Translations under genes and position numbers: made by a program | Notes under the pieces: model-generated | Seen by the model: only the letters and a program-made list of their open reading frames with translations | What the model was told of the DNA's origin: nothing | Databases searched by the model: none | In this document: piece by piece, positions 41,801 through 54,037 of the stretch | How positions within the stretch are numbered: position 1 is the stretch's first letter | Layout of the letters: each line of letters begins with the position of its first letter | Assembly: GCA_947462335.1 (NCBI GenBank) | Contig: OX381705.1 | Location: 4,826,703 to 4,890,702, forward strand | Source of the DNA: Harmothoe impar | Taxonomy: Eukaryota > Annelida > Polychaeta > Phyllodocida > Polynoidae | Reading direction: 5' to 3' | Length of the DNA stretch: 64,000 nucleotides

Positions 41801-44800
41801 ATGGTGCCCTGGAACCCTAGATGTCAGTTGTAGGATCAGTCTTTGACCTCAATGCTAAATTTTACATCTAGGATTTTTTAAACTGCTTATCTTTAAGTTT
41901 TTAGCTTCTTATATTTAATGCAACCTTACATGTTAGTTGTTGGACCCTTTTTGACCTCGCATCTCCTCTGGCTAGTGAGGGCTATGGTACTGTCAAATAG
42001 GTATGAAGAGTAAAGTGACAGCCTCAGAACCCTTACCTTGACACTGGAGGCAGAGTCAGCCCCTGTTGTTGCCATGGTGAGCAGCCCGGCCTGCTGCCAT
42101 GTTTGCTGAGTGAGCTGCTCGCCCTGAGGTCTTAGACTGCTCACTGACCAGCTAATGGGGGCTTCACTGGAAGCTGTTCTGCCAGAGTGAAAGTTGTTTA
42201 CCAAAGACTTTTTGATAGAATGCTCACTCTTTGTACTCATCTGAACTTGTGTAAGCACTGGAGTTTATCGAATTAAAGTATTGTCATAAGTCCTCTCTAT
42301 CATATTTCCATATAAGTTATTTTTTATTACAAGAACATACTTTGACTTCTCGCTCTGCAGTGGTGCTCATATGGCTTTACTTGTGGCATCCTGCTTCTCA
42401 GAAAAGAAGCTCTGAAATGAATACACCCTGAGTACTAATGGGATTTCTGGGAATCTATACTTTTTCATCTTCATTTTATACACCTTCACAAATCAATCGC
42501 TGATATAAAAACACTGAGAAAGGCAGACTAATGGGATTTGTTTCTGTCTTTTTGTACTGAAAATATAACCCTGTAGCTTTACCTCTGTACGGTCATCTGC
42601 AGTCCTATATGCAGACGTGGTTGTGGCATGGGTCTTGAGGCAGCAGTGTAACTGTGTGCGTGTTATTTTATTCATGCCCAAGGCCAGAGACGAAAAAATA
42701 TGTATAAAAAAGGACAGGAAGTGAGAAATAAGAAAATACACTGGGAAGAGTTGGTCATAAAAACGACCATTACATCTTAGTTGAAGCTGTTTGCGGATGG
42801 TGGTTTTTTTGTATGGTACTTGTCGCTTTAACTTAAAATTTTGTATAGTAATGCTCAACTCATGTTCACTAACACACCAATGCACTGCTATGAGATGCAT
42901 TGCTGTCTCACAATAACAACATGAACATGCTGCTTTGATAAAGATGCTTTCCAATTGCTTGAATGCAACCTTCTAGTGGCTTGAAAGTATGGCATTTACA
43001 CACACTCCCAAAAGGGTCAACAAGATGAGTAAGTAGGCTCACAAGGGCTGGATCTGTGCATTTAAATGACATTAGAGCATGATGTGGCCCTTCAAGGCTC
43101 ACAGGGTTACCACAGCGGTACACATCAAATATACATACAATGCCTCTGCCCCCTTCTCTACCCCCGGTGCCTGGGGACCGACGCGCTCAGGCTGCAGCAG
43201 AGACACCTCACACTCTGCCCCTTTCTCTACCCCCGGTGCCTGGGGACTGACACATTCAGGCTGCAGCAGAGACACCTCACACTCTGCCCCCTTCTCTACC
43301 CCCGGTGCCTGGGGACTGACACATTCAGGCTGCAGCAGAGACACCTCACACTCTGCCCCTTTCTCTACCCCCGGTGCCTGGGGACTGACACATTCAGGCT
43401 GCAGCAGAGACACCTCACACTCTGCCCCTTTCTCTACCCCCGGTGCCTGGGGACTGACACATTCAGGCTGCAGCAGAGACACCTCACACTCTGCCCCTTT
43501 CTCTACCCCCGGTGCCTGGGGACTGACACATTCAGGCTGCAGCAGAGACACCTCACACTCTGCCCCCTTCTCTACCCCCGGTGCCTGGGGACTGACACAT
43601 TCAGGCTGCAGCAGAGACACCTCACACTCTGCCCCCTTCTCTACCCCCGGTGCCTGGGGACTGACACATCCAGGCTGCAGCAGAGACACCTCACACTCTG
43701 CCCTCAGATCTTGGCCTACTTCCACCACAGGACCTAATGATCAATATCATCCTACTACCTCAAGCTGTAGAAGGAACTAACCTGTTAACCCTTAATGTCA
43801 GCATATCACTTCAATGTGCTAAGCCCTTTAGATTATGTAAGAGTGAGAGAGCCTAAAAGAGACAAGGGGTGCTTGGTGTAAGGTAACAAGAGATGCCATA
43901 TTATTAAATGTTTTGCCAAAATCCATATTGGAGAATTCAGGTAAGCTTATAGAATAGGAGGGCAAGCACCAGCTCAAGTGGTGACCTGTATAGAAGATTT
44001 GAAACATGCAGAAAGGCCATCCGATCACTCATTCTACTGAAGAATTGCAGACATGGAGAAACAGTAAGTGCAATATTTGTGACGGTGCAAAATAGAGATA
44101 ACAAAAATGCTGCTTTCCCAGGGTTGTGGCTCATCAGGCATGCCTGGGGTGCAGCCCCTCCTGAATAATCACCAGACACTGAGGTAGCAGCAGTATAGAG
44201 GGGGGTGAAGGGAGGTATTGCACATTTCAGCGTGTTGGGATCTAGTGTATATTTGCTGATGGTCAAATTCACCAGCACTGCATTGGGATCATTTAGTAAT
44301 GAATTGGCCTCAGGGAGGCAGCATGATGTCAATGGTATATTCATAGGTCATATTGTATTCAGTTTTTTTAAAGGGATTAAGGCAGTATGCTGTTGTTAGA
44401 GGGTTGATGTTAAAGGCTGGAGGAGGTAAGTGGGATGTGTATTAGGGTAGACCGGCTGTCTCCTACACCTGGTGACATCTGCTGCTGTGTGCAGGCTATA
44501 GTCACATGCCTGTCTCCAACTCTCTGTGCGAAAAAAATACGATTGACCCTTAATTAGAGGATGGCATGTTGTCTTAAAGGAGCATTGGTTGTCATTTTAG
44601 ACCTCGATGGAGACATTTAGGACACAGGTATATGGGGTTGGCATGGTGCACAAATGTAGCACTGGAAAGCTGCAATTATTTATTGGCATGGAACATTAAA
44701 TTACAGATCAATTTTGAAAACCTGAGAATGCAGCTTCTCAATATACATAGACATGTATACCGTATCTATCCTAGCACACACAACCACTTGTCACAGATGT

Positions 44801-45000
44801 AACTTCTCTGTCACTGTCACGCCTATGGACCCCTCCAGCACTGGAGGTGCAGCCACTTAGGATAGACTTCTGCAACAGGCTGAAAGTTAGGTGTGAAAGA
44901 GCATTGTTGTTAAAAAGGCATTGCATTAATTGCTAAAATGATTTATTAGTTGTCAAGTTGTTGGTTATCAATCTGAAATACAAGTTCTTGATTGCACAAG
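38801..45000 (+). repeat. Segmental duplication, copy 2 (tandem)
   Basis: Directly follows copy 1. The junction lies near aagttcttgattgcag/aaggattgtgaagcag at 38,790-38,815. It differs from copy 1 by many small indels and substitutions, so the duplication is not recent. It contains an expanded 69-bp array (43,140-43,705) that is a single unit in copy 1 (near 37,200-37,280). Confidence 0.85.
43140..43705. repeat. 69-bp minisatellite, eight copies
   Basis: The unit ctctacccccggtgcctggg, gactgacacattcaggctgc, agcagagacacctcacactc repeats every 69 bp. As 69 = 3 x 23, three frames stay open for over 200 codons, two on plus and one on minus, an artefact of the period. One unit is present near 37,210, one near 50,990 and two inverted at 55,510-55,650. 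Confidence 0.95.
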
Positions 45001-45960
45001 AATTGATTATTAACTGTTGATAGCAAGTTCTTGGTTGATACGTGTACATTGTCCAGATGATGGCTTGTTTGAAAAGATGAAGTGTCAATTGCAAAGGTAG
45101 CGTGCTGGTCGTCCGGTTCAGCTTGCTGCTGTGACATGATCCCCTATTATCACCTAGGCCAGGTCGATGCTGTATGACATCCAAGGGAGGTGCAATATAA
45201 TGTAAATCAATCCTCTACCGGCAGACAGGTCACTCAGAGCAGGACAAACTGAGGAGCAGGACATATATTATTGACAAGTAAGGCAGGCACAGGAGGCTTG
45301 TTGAAAACAACAGTCGATGCACCAGCTCTTGGCCTGCCAAACATAAAAGGACTGTAGGAGTGAAAGGTGTGTGGTGTAAAAGGTGATATCAGAGTGAATG
45401 AGACAAAAGTACTAAGGTGAGAGGTATTTGGTAGTAGGTTAAGAAAGTGCCCTTAGAAGAGCTTCCCTCTGATTCTATCATCGTTTTTGATGTGGTTAAA
45501 TTGACAAAAGTGGTCTCTGGATGGTACAGAATTGATGTAAAGAGGGTGTTTTACCTCTCTTGAAAGAGTTGTAGCAGGTAATTCAACATAAATTGCAACA
45601 TCTTAAGAAAGAGTAGTTCTTTGATTTGAACATAGCTTTTGATATATTTATCAAAAGTTGTCTGAGAATGGTAAGGATTTAGGTAAAGAGTATGAGTTTA
45701 AAGAGTTAAATAAATACTTCTGTTTGAAGCTTTGGAAACTGCTAAAGAAGTATTAAAATCTGTAAAGGGAGGGGGATTGAATGTGCTTCAAAGAAGTAGT
45801 AGGAACTGACACTGAGCTGCACCGAGCTGCATTGAGTTAGATCCCACTTTTCAGTCTCAAAACTCATGAGTTTGTCTGAGGTCTTACAATAAATGCACAC
45901 TTTGCATGAAAACTTTGCATTAGAGTGGAGTCTACTACCTCAGACCCGGAAGAGAAAATA
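45001..45960 (+). repeat. Left arm of a large inverted repeat, inner part
   Basis: gacatgatcccctattatca near 45,133 and the block around 45,805-45,860 (ctgacactgagctgca) are found reversed at 52,645-52,675 and 52,010-52,065. Non-coding. Confidence 0.75.
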
Positions 45961-46355
45961 AAACAGAGAAAGTAAATATATATATATATATTTGTATCAA
46001 ACAACAACACAGCAAAGCTATTTCGACTTTATAATTACCTAAAGCAAACCTTGTCTGCATCAGAACCTGCTTTTACCTTGGTTATTTAGGGCAACCTATA
46101 ACATAGTTCACAAAGACTATTGCAAGAATATACAAGTACCTTTTTGTCCAGGAATATGGCCTGGACCTGGCTCAAATATCTCCCCATAAGGGCACTCTTT
46201 AAGGTATCAAATCTTTTATACACAACTTTAAGGATATAATTCCTCAAGCGTCTAGATATATATGGGTCAGCATGACACACAGTTGCATCACTAGAACATC
46301 ATACAGACACATCTATAGAGCAGAATGATGGAGGTCTCTGAGGGTGAATAAGTAG
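45961..46355. other. Non-coding spacer
   Basis: A (TA)n run is at 45,977-45,990. A minus-strand frame of 64 codons (46,086-46,280) followed by a donor-like ggtact was considered, but it has no recognisable family. Confidence 0.4.
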
Positions 46356-46497
46356 ACAGGATCGGCAAAACTGACTTTGGGGGCTCCGTATCTGGTATCA
46401 ATTTATCAGGCTGCAGGCCCTTGTAGGGCCGATGCCTGATTCTTAAAAAATTGATACCTGATACGGAACCCCCCAAAGTCAGTTTTAACGATCCTGT
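46356..46497. mobile_element. 142-bp fold-back MITE
   Basis: The ends acaggatcggcaaaactgac and its partner at 46,478-46,497 are inverted over about 50 bp with few mismatches (actttgggggctccgtatc versus gatacggaaccccccaaagt). The loop is about 40 bp. Confidence 0.85.
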
Positions 46498-47090
46498 ACT
46501 TATTATTAAATGACTCCTCGGTGAGAAAATAGACATTTTGTGTGTGTCTACCCACTGAATTGAAGCAGACGATGGCCATAGCACTTCTAGTCTTCTTACT
46601 AAACAGAAAGAAAAGAGTTCCCCCTCTAGACATGTATATTCCCTTTATTTATACAATTTGGGCTTGCTGCTCGATTCAAATATGTTCATTATTGAAGAAT
46701 GAAGAAGATAAAACCATAATCTGCTCAGAATACCCGAAATATAACCTAGTTTTTTCGGGGATTTCTGTATGTGCACTGAGAATACACCTAGTCCACTCTT
46801 TGCCTCAGTAAGGCACCAAGACTCTAGTGCAGCTAATTACCCCCCCCCCCCCCCCCACACACACACACATACATACACTACGAGCAGAGTAGACTATAAA
46901 TCAGCAGTGACTGTGGGGGGGGGGGGGGGGGGGGGCGGGTGGAGCCGCACATTACTACCACACGGTAGTCACGGTGACCCCCCCTCCCCCACCCTCTCTC
47001 CCTCTGACACAAGGGGCAGGCCACGCTGTAGGGTGTTTACCCCTTACATTGGAGGGTGACTGTGTGGCCCGGTCCTGGACAACACAGGGT

Positions 47091-47122
<32 letters not shown>

Positions 47123-47660
47123 TCAGGTCAATCATAACATCAACAATGGCTATGTATACAACATATTCATGTGCCAGTGCTAAGGCAGGAAATCATCTGA
47201 TACATGCACCTTGATACGAGCCTCTTTTTCAGGATGTGGACTGATACAGGACTGCTGCTTTAAGCCTATGGGGTCCTGTATTTAACAAAAACCATTTAAT
47301 AATAAGGATATAGGAATTGGATGCACCAATTAACCAGCTTCACACCTTGCTGGTTACAGCAGTAATTGCAGTGCCTTCATTGCCCCGTGCATTAACTTAA
47401 CTCTTACAGCACTGATGAAGGACTCCTTTTTCTAGATGCACCCATTGTGGGGCCCTTACTCCACAAATTTGCCTCGAATTTGAGACTAACAAATAACCCA
47501 ATAGTGTCTGTGGCCCTAGGGTGTTTGTGGCTTTTTGGCATTTGTGGTTTAATGGCATTTGTGCTTGGATGCCATTTTGGTGGAAATCTTTTTGAGGGTT
47601 TTTGACATAAGGCCCCCATACCACTCACTAATCGGGTGAGTGTATCAAAGCCTAGTATAC
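46498..47660. other. Low-complexity intergenic DNA
   Basis: Contains C run and (CA)n at 46,840-46,870, a G run at 46,916-46,935, and (TG)n followed by a G run at 47,092-47,122. Minus-strand frames at 47,397-47,628 overlap in two frames and are not convincing. No gene. Confidence 0.5.
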
Positions 47661-47661
47661 A

Positions 47662-47934
47662 GTATATAGATCAATATAGCAAGAAAGGGTGACTTTTTCA
47701 TAATAAAGTTGCGTTTACACAGATTTTTGTTCGATACACATATCATCGTCTGTAATGGCAATCTCATATCACGAGATTCACAGGACAATTATATTTCATA
47801 TAGTATACATTAGAATGCAGGATTTTTGAGGATTTATATCAGTGTTTGTCTATCATACTTCAGAAATGTTAAACCACTTTATTAGCAACTTTTCTGAAAA
47901 GTCACTCCTTCTTGATGCATTGATCTATAGTAGT
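47662..47934. mobile_element. MITE-like element, same family as 13,971-14,243
   Basis: The inverted ends tagatcaatatagcaagaaa and ctccttcttgatgcattgat with ggtgact / agtcac cores match those of the element at 13.97 kb. The interior holds catatcacgagattcacagg, related in reverse complement to the other copy. Confidence 0.7.
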
Positions 47935-49320
47935 GTCAAATATGAATAGCCCTTGCCCTAGGGAGGGGCATCCATACAGATGCAATGAACATGACCCCTT
48001 TTGAAAGTACCTCAGTTCTTGAAGGAGTTCATAGAACCAAAGCTACCTTGGAGCAACACCTTTTATAGGGGATCTTGAGTTGTCAGCACAGCCTTAAAGT
48101 GAACATCTTAGTCTGGTGTTTGATGTTGAGACCTTGGCATGCTCACAGAGTAAAAACTAACCTAGTTTTTCATGATATAAAAAGCAGTGGCTTTCTTTTC
48201 AAAGATTCCCCTTTCCTGCATGACGTCTTTTTGCATTTGCCATCTTCATAGTTATGTGAAATGACACTCAGTCAGCTTTCCATCTGCAAAAAAAGTAATG
48301 TGTATCAGCTATAATTTAACCCTTTAACAGTGGATGGTGGTAAAAGATGAAATTTGTTGTCATTATGCACCAACGCAGCTCCAGCTGCAGCGAGTTACTC
48401 CCCACTGCAGCATTCAATTGTCAAATGTTTGGGAGTCTCTCAACCCTGCAGGGTCAGCATGATGCTTGAATGCAGCACTCGCAAGTTCCTCATCAGTGCT
48501 GCATTCCTGCATTGTGACAACCAGGCATGATGCATGAAGGCATTGTGCCATCCTTAAAGAGTTCATCTTGATTCCATGTGTTACACAGTTATTTATTACA
48601 CGACCTAACGTTATAAGTATGATCCTGTATTTGTTTAAGCATTAAAAAACGTATGTTTTTGCATACCACATGGTCGTGTGGTACGCTTTCACTGCTCTAG
48701 ACCAATCAGAAGCCAGTATTTTGGTCACGTGACAGGGCAATGGCGGCAATGTAAACAAAGCAGACGACTATGTGAACAATGTTAATTAACGATATAAACA
48801 ACTAAATTTGAGTTGTAAATAACAACCAAAAGGTAGGGGGGTTGGAAAGTTGTCCTCTGGTCGTGTAATAAAGCTTGTATTGTACGCTAGGGCCACTCAC
48901 ATTCCGTATAAACCAGAGGTGCGTCTGGCTTTATAAGCCGTGACCCCATCGTACAATACTGGCTATGTTCTCTCTGCTATACACAGGTTAATGGCAGTCT
49001 GTAGCAGCCCACAACACCATCACATACTTTAATAACACCCCTTGTCACGCCTGTCCTGTTAACTACATTAAGGAGAGATACGACGCTGGCAGCCATCATT
49101 ATTACCCAGCTGTTTTTGTTCCCGTATGATTAAGTAAGTGCTCACCTCTGACCCTTAACACTATGACAGGTAGGTAATCACACTCCATGGGTGATTAGAT
49201 GAGGTGAAGAAAACAGGAGGTGTGCTGCATGTTATCCCACATACAGCACCCTCAGCCAACCCTAGACATTGATAGGTGATTCCTTGACACTTCACTTTGT
49301 GACACTATCCTTATACTTCA
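47935..49320. other. Spacer with a promoter-like GC-richer segment
   Basis: Around 48,690-48,780 the sequence carries accaatcagaagcc, ttggtcacgtgacagg and atggcggcaatg: a CCAAT box and an E-box followed by an ATGGCGGC start-like context. A related CCAATCAGAGGCC...GGTCACGTGACC block occurs at 57,310-57,430. No open frame of note follows. A short inverted pair (gtattgtacgc at 48,878, cgtacaatac at 48,950) brackets a likely small element. Confidence 0.35.
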
Positions 49321-49322
49321 AT

Positions 49323-49383
49323 GCATAATGCTTGAATGCAGCCCCGGCGAGTGACTCTCCAAGGCTGCATTCAAGCATCATGC
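49323..49383. repeat. Imperfect palindrome, 30-bp arms
   Basis: gcataatgcttgaatgcagc... is mirrored by ...gctgcattcaagcatcatgc with four mismatches across a 1-base centre. It shares the TGCAGCC(C)-GGCGAGT core with 12,026-12,064. A third member follows at 49,431-49,479. Confidence 0.85.
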
Positions 49384-49483
49384 CGAGCCTATGAGGGATG
49401 AGATATTCCCCTTTGGTTGGCATGATGCAGTAATGCAGCACTGGTGAGTTACTTGCTGGGGCTGCATTGGTGCATCGCGACAA

Positions 49484-50930
49484 CAATGGTCATCTTTAAG
49501 CAACATCTGTCCTTAAAGGGTCATAGGTGGGACTAGGGAAACCACTCTACTATTTCATACTTATATTTACCTTATATGGCTTATTTACTACATTATCAAA
49601 CATCACTAGGTGAAAACAAAAACGTCATTTTGTGGGCCTTAATCAGTAATTCATCTTATGGGTTCATTTTTTTTAGCAGATTTAACAAAAAATTAGCAAA
49701 TTGATTTTACTAAACATTTACTGTAGGAAAACATGTAGATAAAGCCATTTATAATATTTCTATTTTAGTTATGAAAAAGTGTGCATACATAAATTGTAAA
49801 ACTCTGCTTCCTATAGTGGCATCAGAATTATGCATTTTGGCATCGGAATATGAGAAAAGTGACAATAAATGAGTGTTCTTGGTACACCCTGTGTTCTAGG
49901 GACTATCCTTCAATCTTAGGGCGAACTAAAAAACTGGTCGGTCTCCAACCTGCTTAAGTCTGGATCCTAGGTTAGGGATTTAACAGGGAGTCCCTGCTCT
50001 GCCTCACTGTGTATTCAATTGTGCAGCACAAATGGAAAAACGACAGAATTAATCAAAAGTCATTTTAAAGAAGATTATAGATTTTTTTACAGTTCACTTC
50101 CTTTTCACTTCCTTTTACTATCCCTGTGATTATCCCTTTGTCAATAGTGTTGCTTTTCAGCAGCTTTCACCCTGTTGTCAGTAAACATCCACTGAGGGAG
50201 TGCCCTTGGTGCAGGGCCACCTACTTCTCTGTGTATCTGTATAAAACATTGTCATCTTGTGTGGTTGATGCAGTCATATTCATGTGTGTTGTTAATGGAA
50301 CTGGGTTCAAGTCCCTCGGTGCAGAGTCACCTCGTGTGTGTATCTGTAGGAAAGAATCTTGTATTAGGCAATATCCTTATACTATTGGGATTTGGGAGTT
50401 CTGCTACAAATTTTAATCACAGGAGGAGGGAATTCCTCAATGTGCCTCAGAATGCCAGCTGACAGTCAGTACCAGGAATCAATGCCTGAAAGGGAGGCCT
50501 GAAAGAGAAGGCATATATATAGGGGACTGTAGGGATTGATATCATATCTCATCAGCACTGGTTTGACTAACTCACAATTTTTTTTTTACCAAAGGGACTA
50601 CTGACAGTATGGATAAAGATTTTTAATACACGTCCCAAAGGGACAATTGCAGATTAGCTATCTCAGAGGTGAACATTAAGTCATTGATAATTATTCCTCA
50701 ATGATACATTAGAACTTTTCACAAGCCCAGTATCCTTGACTCTTCAAGGTTAACATATTGCCCTAATGCAACTTTTGCTCTTTTGTTTAAAAGATGCATT
50801 TATACATGCCAACTCGATTGGGCAAGTACACTCCTGAAGCAATTGAATTATGCATAATTGCAGCGCTACAGCTGGTGAGTAGACTTGCTATGTTTATGCA
50901 CCACAACTACTAACGACATGAAAAATATGT
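49484..50930. other. Non-coding stretch
   Basis: No gene is recognised. A short imperfect direct repeat (ccttggtgcagggccacct at 50,204; ccctcggtgcagagtcacct at 50,315) lies inside an open frame of 96 codons that has no family resemblance. T runs are at 50,580. Confidence 0.45.
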
Positions 50931-50934
50931 CTTA

Positions 50935-51540
50935 TAGGCTCACCGTGTTACCACAGCGGTACACATAAAGTATACATACAATGCCCCGCCCCCTTCTCTA
51001 CCCCCTGGTGTCTGGGAACTGATACATTCATACTGTGTCCTCAGATCTTTGCCTGCTTCAACCATAGGACATAATGATCAATACAGCTACCTCCAGCCCT
51101 GGAGAGAAATGTTCTTCTTCTTATTGCATATCCTTTACACTTTCAGAGATTTGGGAGATACATCAAGGTTTCATATAAATGTATTTTCCAAGGCACACAA
51201 GCCATTGGTCTGTCATGCCAACGTCCTTTGGCCAAAGATGATGCACCTTTGCAGCACTGTCACATAATACACCATTTTTAGAGAAAAGAATTATGTCTGT
51301 CTTAAAGAGTTATCTATGCTGGAATTGTCTGGGTGGTCAGAGAGTTAAACCTGCAGAGTGTGCTTCTAGTCAGTCCTTCTATAATAGAACATCAGACCAG
51401 CAGACACAGGAGACAACTTACCTGTAAGTGCAATATGCAGGAAGGGGGCTGTGGAGGTGCAGTGTTCCCCGGGTTGTGCTCATCAGACATGCCTGGGGTG
51501 CAGCCCCTTCTAAATAATCACCAGACTCTGGAGACAGTTG
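50935..51540 (+). repeat. Partial plus-strand copy of the duplicated unit
   Basis: gttaccacagcggtacaca (50,949) through the single 69-bp unit and tcagatctttgcctgcttc matches 43,105-43,735. tcatcagacatgcctggggt (51,480) through the ccagactctgg segment matches 44,130-44,180 and 37,925-37,980. Confidence 0.7.
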
Positions 51541-51969
51541 GTGGTGAGGGAGGGGGGGGGTTAACCCTTAAAAAGTACAGGATGATATCTTTGGGTTTAA
51601 TGTACAAAATCCACAGATGCCCTTCCTATAGGAAACTTACCATCCATGCTGCATCATTCTGGTCCTTTGATATTTTGTAAACCTGATACACTTACCATGA
51701 TGCATGAATGTATAACTGGCAAGTAACTCACGAGTGCTGCCAATATTGGTTAGGGTGACAAATAATTGAAGCACTAGGTTGCCTAGGAAGGGTTGAACGG
51801 CCTGAGAGGGTCGGTGTGTAGATGAGGTGTGTGTGCTGGTGTAGATTGGTGTCTCCTATTCCTCCTGCAGCTTGTGACATCCTGTAAAATTTTGAAACCT
51901 CTTGAGGGGGATGGACCAAAAAAATTAAATCCCTTTTCAGAGAAAATGGCTGAAGTGTACATTTAGTGT

Positions 51970-52795
51970 AAGACCAGAGACAAACTCACAATTAGAGTTT
52001 TGAGACTCTAAAGTAGGGTTCATCTCAGTGCAGCTCGATGCAGGTCAGTGTCAGTTTCCACAACTTCTTTGAAGCACATTCAATCTGCTTCCCTTTGCGG
52101 ATTTTAATACTTCTAGCAGCTTTCAAAGCTTTAAACAAAAGTATTTAATTAACATTGGGAAATAAAATAAACTTAAACATAATACATTTTAGGTAAATCT
52201 CTCATCATTCTCAGATAGAGTTATCAAAAGCTTCACTGCACTTTCTTGAGACACATGAGACCCTTCAAATAAAATCTGTCCTGTTGCAAGATGTTAAAGA
52301 ACTACTATCACCATTACCTCAACAAAAAAGTAAATGGCACCTCTTCATCCTTAGAATAGTACTAGATGACTGTTACCTCAGCGCTTAATTTCATTCAGTC
52401 TGATATGACCCTTTACACCAAATCCCCTTTTATTCCTCCAGTACCTTTTATGTTTGGTCTACCCTGGAGTATATTGACTGTTGTTTTCAACAAGCCCACT
52501 GCCCCCCTCCCCCCCTTTTACCTGTCGATTATGTATGTCCTCCTACTCCAGTATGTCCCTCTCTTAGCAGCCTGTCTGCCAGTAGAGGATTGATTTACAT
52601 CATATTGCGCCACTCTTGGATGTCATACAGCATCTACCTGGCCTGGGTGATAATAGGGGATCATGTCACATCAGCAAGCTGAACCAGATGACACTTCACC
52701 TTTTCAACCAAGCCATAATCTGGACAACCCAAACATATCAGCCGAGAATTCTTCTACCTTGATAGCCAAAAGCTAATTAATCGTATTAACAACAC
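51970..52795 (-). repeat. Right arm of the large inverted repeat, inner part
   Basis: Reverse complement of about 45,000-45,860 with divergence; for example ggatgtcatacagcatcta (52,618) versus tcgatgctgtatgacatcc (45,163). Confidence 0.75.
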
Positions 52796-53415
52796 AATGT
52801 GTTTTTAACCACAATGCTCTTTCACTGCTTTTTTTCAGCTTGTGGTGACAGTCTATCATAGGTGGCTGCAGCTCAAGTGCTTTGAATGTATATGCGAGTG
52901 ACAGTGCTGGAAAAATTACCTTATTGATATGAATCTGTGTGTACTAGGTGAGATATATGGTATGTCACAGTATCAATTGACAAGCTGCATTCTCAGTTTT
53001 CCACCTTTGTTAGCACAGACCTAGCAATATGAACTGCTCTTTGATTGCTTTGAATATATGATATCACGCTGTGCTCTCCACTGGCACTGCACTGACATCA
53101 GTGGACAGCCTTAGAACCTGCTCAGTAAAGTGAGACAATGAGAGTATTCTGCAGGTTATATACAGAAGTAGTCAATAAGCTGCTACTAGTTAGATTCTAC
53201 CATAACTCTAATTGGTACTTAAGTTTTATATCAGACTAGAGATTGTAAGAACTGTTAGTGTAACTTTTTTGACACAGAGGAGGTTGCTTTACCCAGTGAT
53301 TGATTTAGATCCATTCATGTTGTCAAAAGTCATGTGACATGCAGTAGCACAATGTCACGGTAGCCATCCCTTCTCTTCCCCATGCTCCTCAGAAACCTCC
53401 TGTTCTTTTTCCGCC

Positions 53416-53685
53416 ATGTACACAAATGATATTGTTATCCCACCGTATGTACCCTCTAAAAGAGTAAAATCACAGATTGTTATCCCACCGTATGTACCTA
53501 CCCCTATTCGTAGAACCCAAGACATCTCAACTCAAACAGAATATGACCCTAGGTTCTATCAAAGAATTGTATTAGCAAAAGATGTTCTCAAGGATTTATA
53601 TTATGCAATCAATAATATTGACCAGAATATGGGCACCCATCTTCGTCAGAGGATGGAACGTGTCGGTATACTAAGACCTAAGTAA
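53416..53685 (+). CDS. Small ORF of 89 codons, unknown product
   Basis: The start lies in a good context (cgccATGt). The product contains an internal duplication, IVIPPYVP at residues 6-13 and again near 22-29, encoded by a tandemly repeated ~51-bp segment (tgttatcccaccgtatgtac twice). The C-terminal two thirds are helical and charged (FYQRIVLAKDVLKDLYYAIN). I recognise no family. It lies ~310 bp upstream of a hammerhead-like motif and may belong to the same retroelement-like insertion. It could also be chance. Confidence 0.3.
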   Translation: MYTNDIVIPPYVPSKRVKSQIVIPPYVPTPIRRTQDISTQTEYDPRFYQRIVLAKDVLKDLYYAINNIDQNMGTHLRQRMERVGILRPK

Positions 53686-53996
53686 CATCTAATCTCCAAA
53701 ATGAGAAAATTGTAAACTAAATTCATACTTGTATGCTAATTTTTATATATGGGAATCATTACCGTATAACATTAATCAAATCAAAAAATCTTGTCAAAAA
53801 CCCAACTACCGGTAACCTATAAGACATACTGACACTGTACAAAGCATAAGCAGTCTATCAAGGAATATTTCCATTGTTCTGTGACCTTTGACCTTGACCT
53901 TATGACCTGGATATGACCCCATGATGTTGTAACCATAGCAATGACCCAATTGCCTGCTCTGGGCACTACCTAATACCAGTAAAAACTAAGAACTAT

Positions 53997-54037
53997 ATCA
54001 CCTGATGAAGGCTTATACCCAGCCGAAACGTTGTGAT
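53997..54037 (+). ncRNA. Candidate minimal hammerhead ribozyme (retroelement type)
   Basis: AUCAC (53,997-54,001) pairs with GUGAU (54,033-54,037) as stem I. CUGAUGA is at 54,002-54,008. GGCU (54,010-54,013) pairs with AGCC (54,021-54,024) as stem II. GAAAC then GUU (54,025-54,032) leaves a two-pair stem III with the cleavage site after GUU. This layout matches the tiny-stem-III hammerheads known from Penelope-like elements and retrozymes. The oddity is one extra A (54,009) between the CUGAUGA box and stem II, which may weaken or abolish activity. Confidence 0.5.

Noticed and set aside
43066..43780. Three overlapping frames of more than 200 codons
   Set aside because: Caused by the 69-bp period; the frames are mutually incompatible and present in one duplicate only.
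46086..46280. Possible minus-strand exon (64 codons, donor-like ggtact)
   Set aside because: No recognisable family and no good acceptor context beyond tatctag; not supportable.
50126..50416. 96-codon frame with a hydrophobic N-terminus
   Set aside because: Signal-peptide-like start, but no family resemblance, an internal non-coding direct repeat and no splice support.
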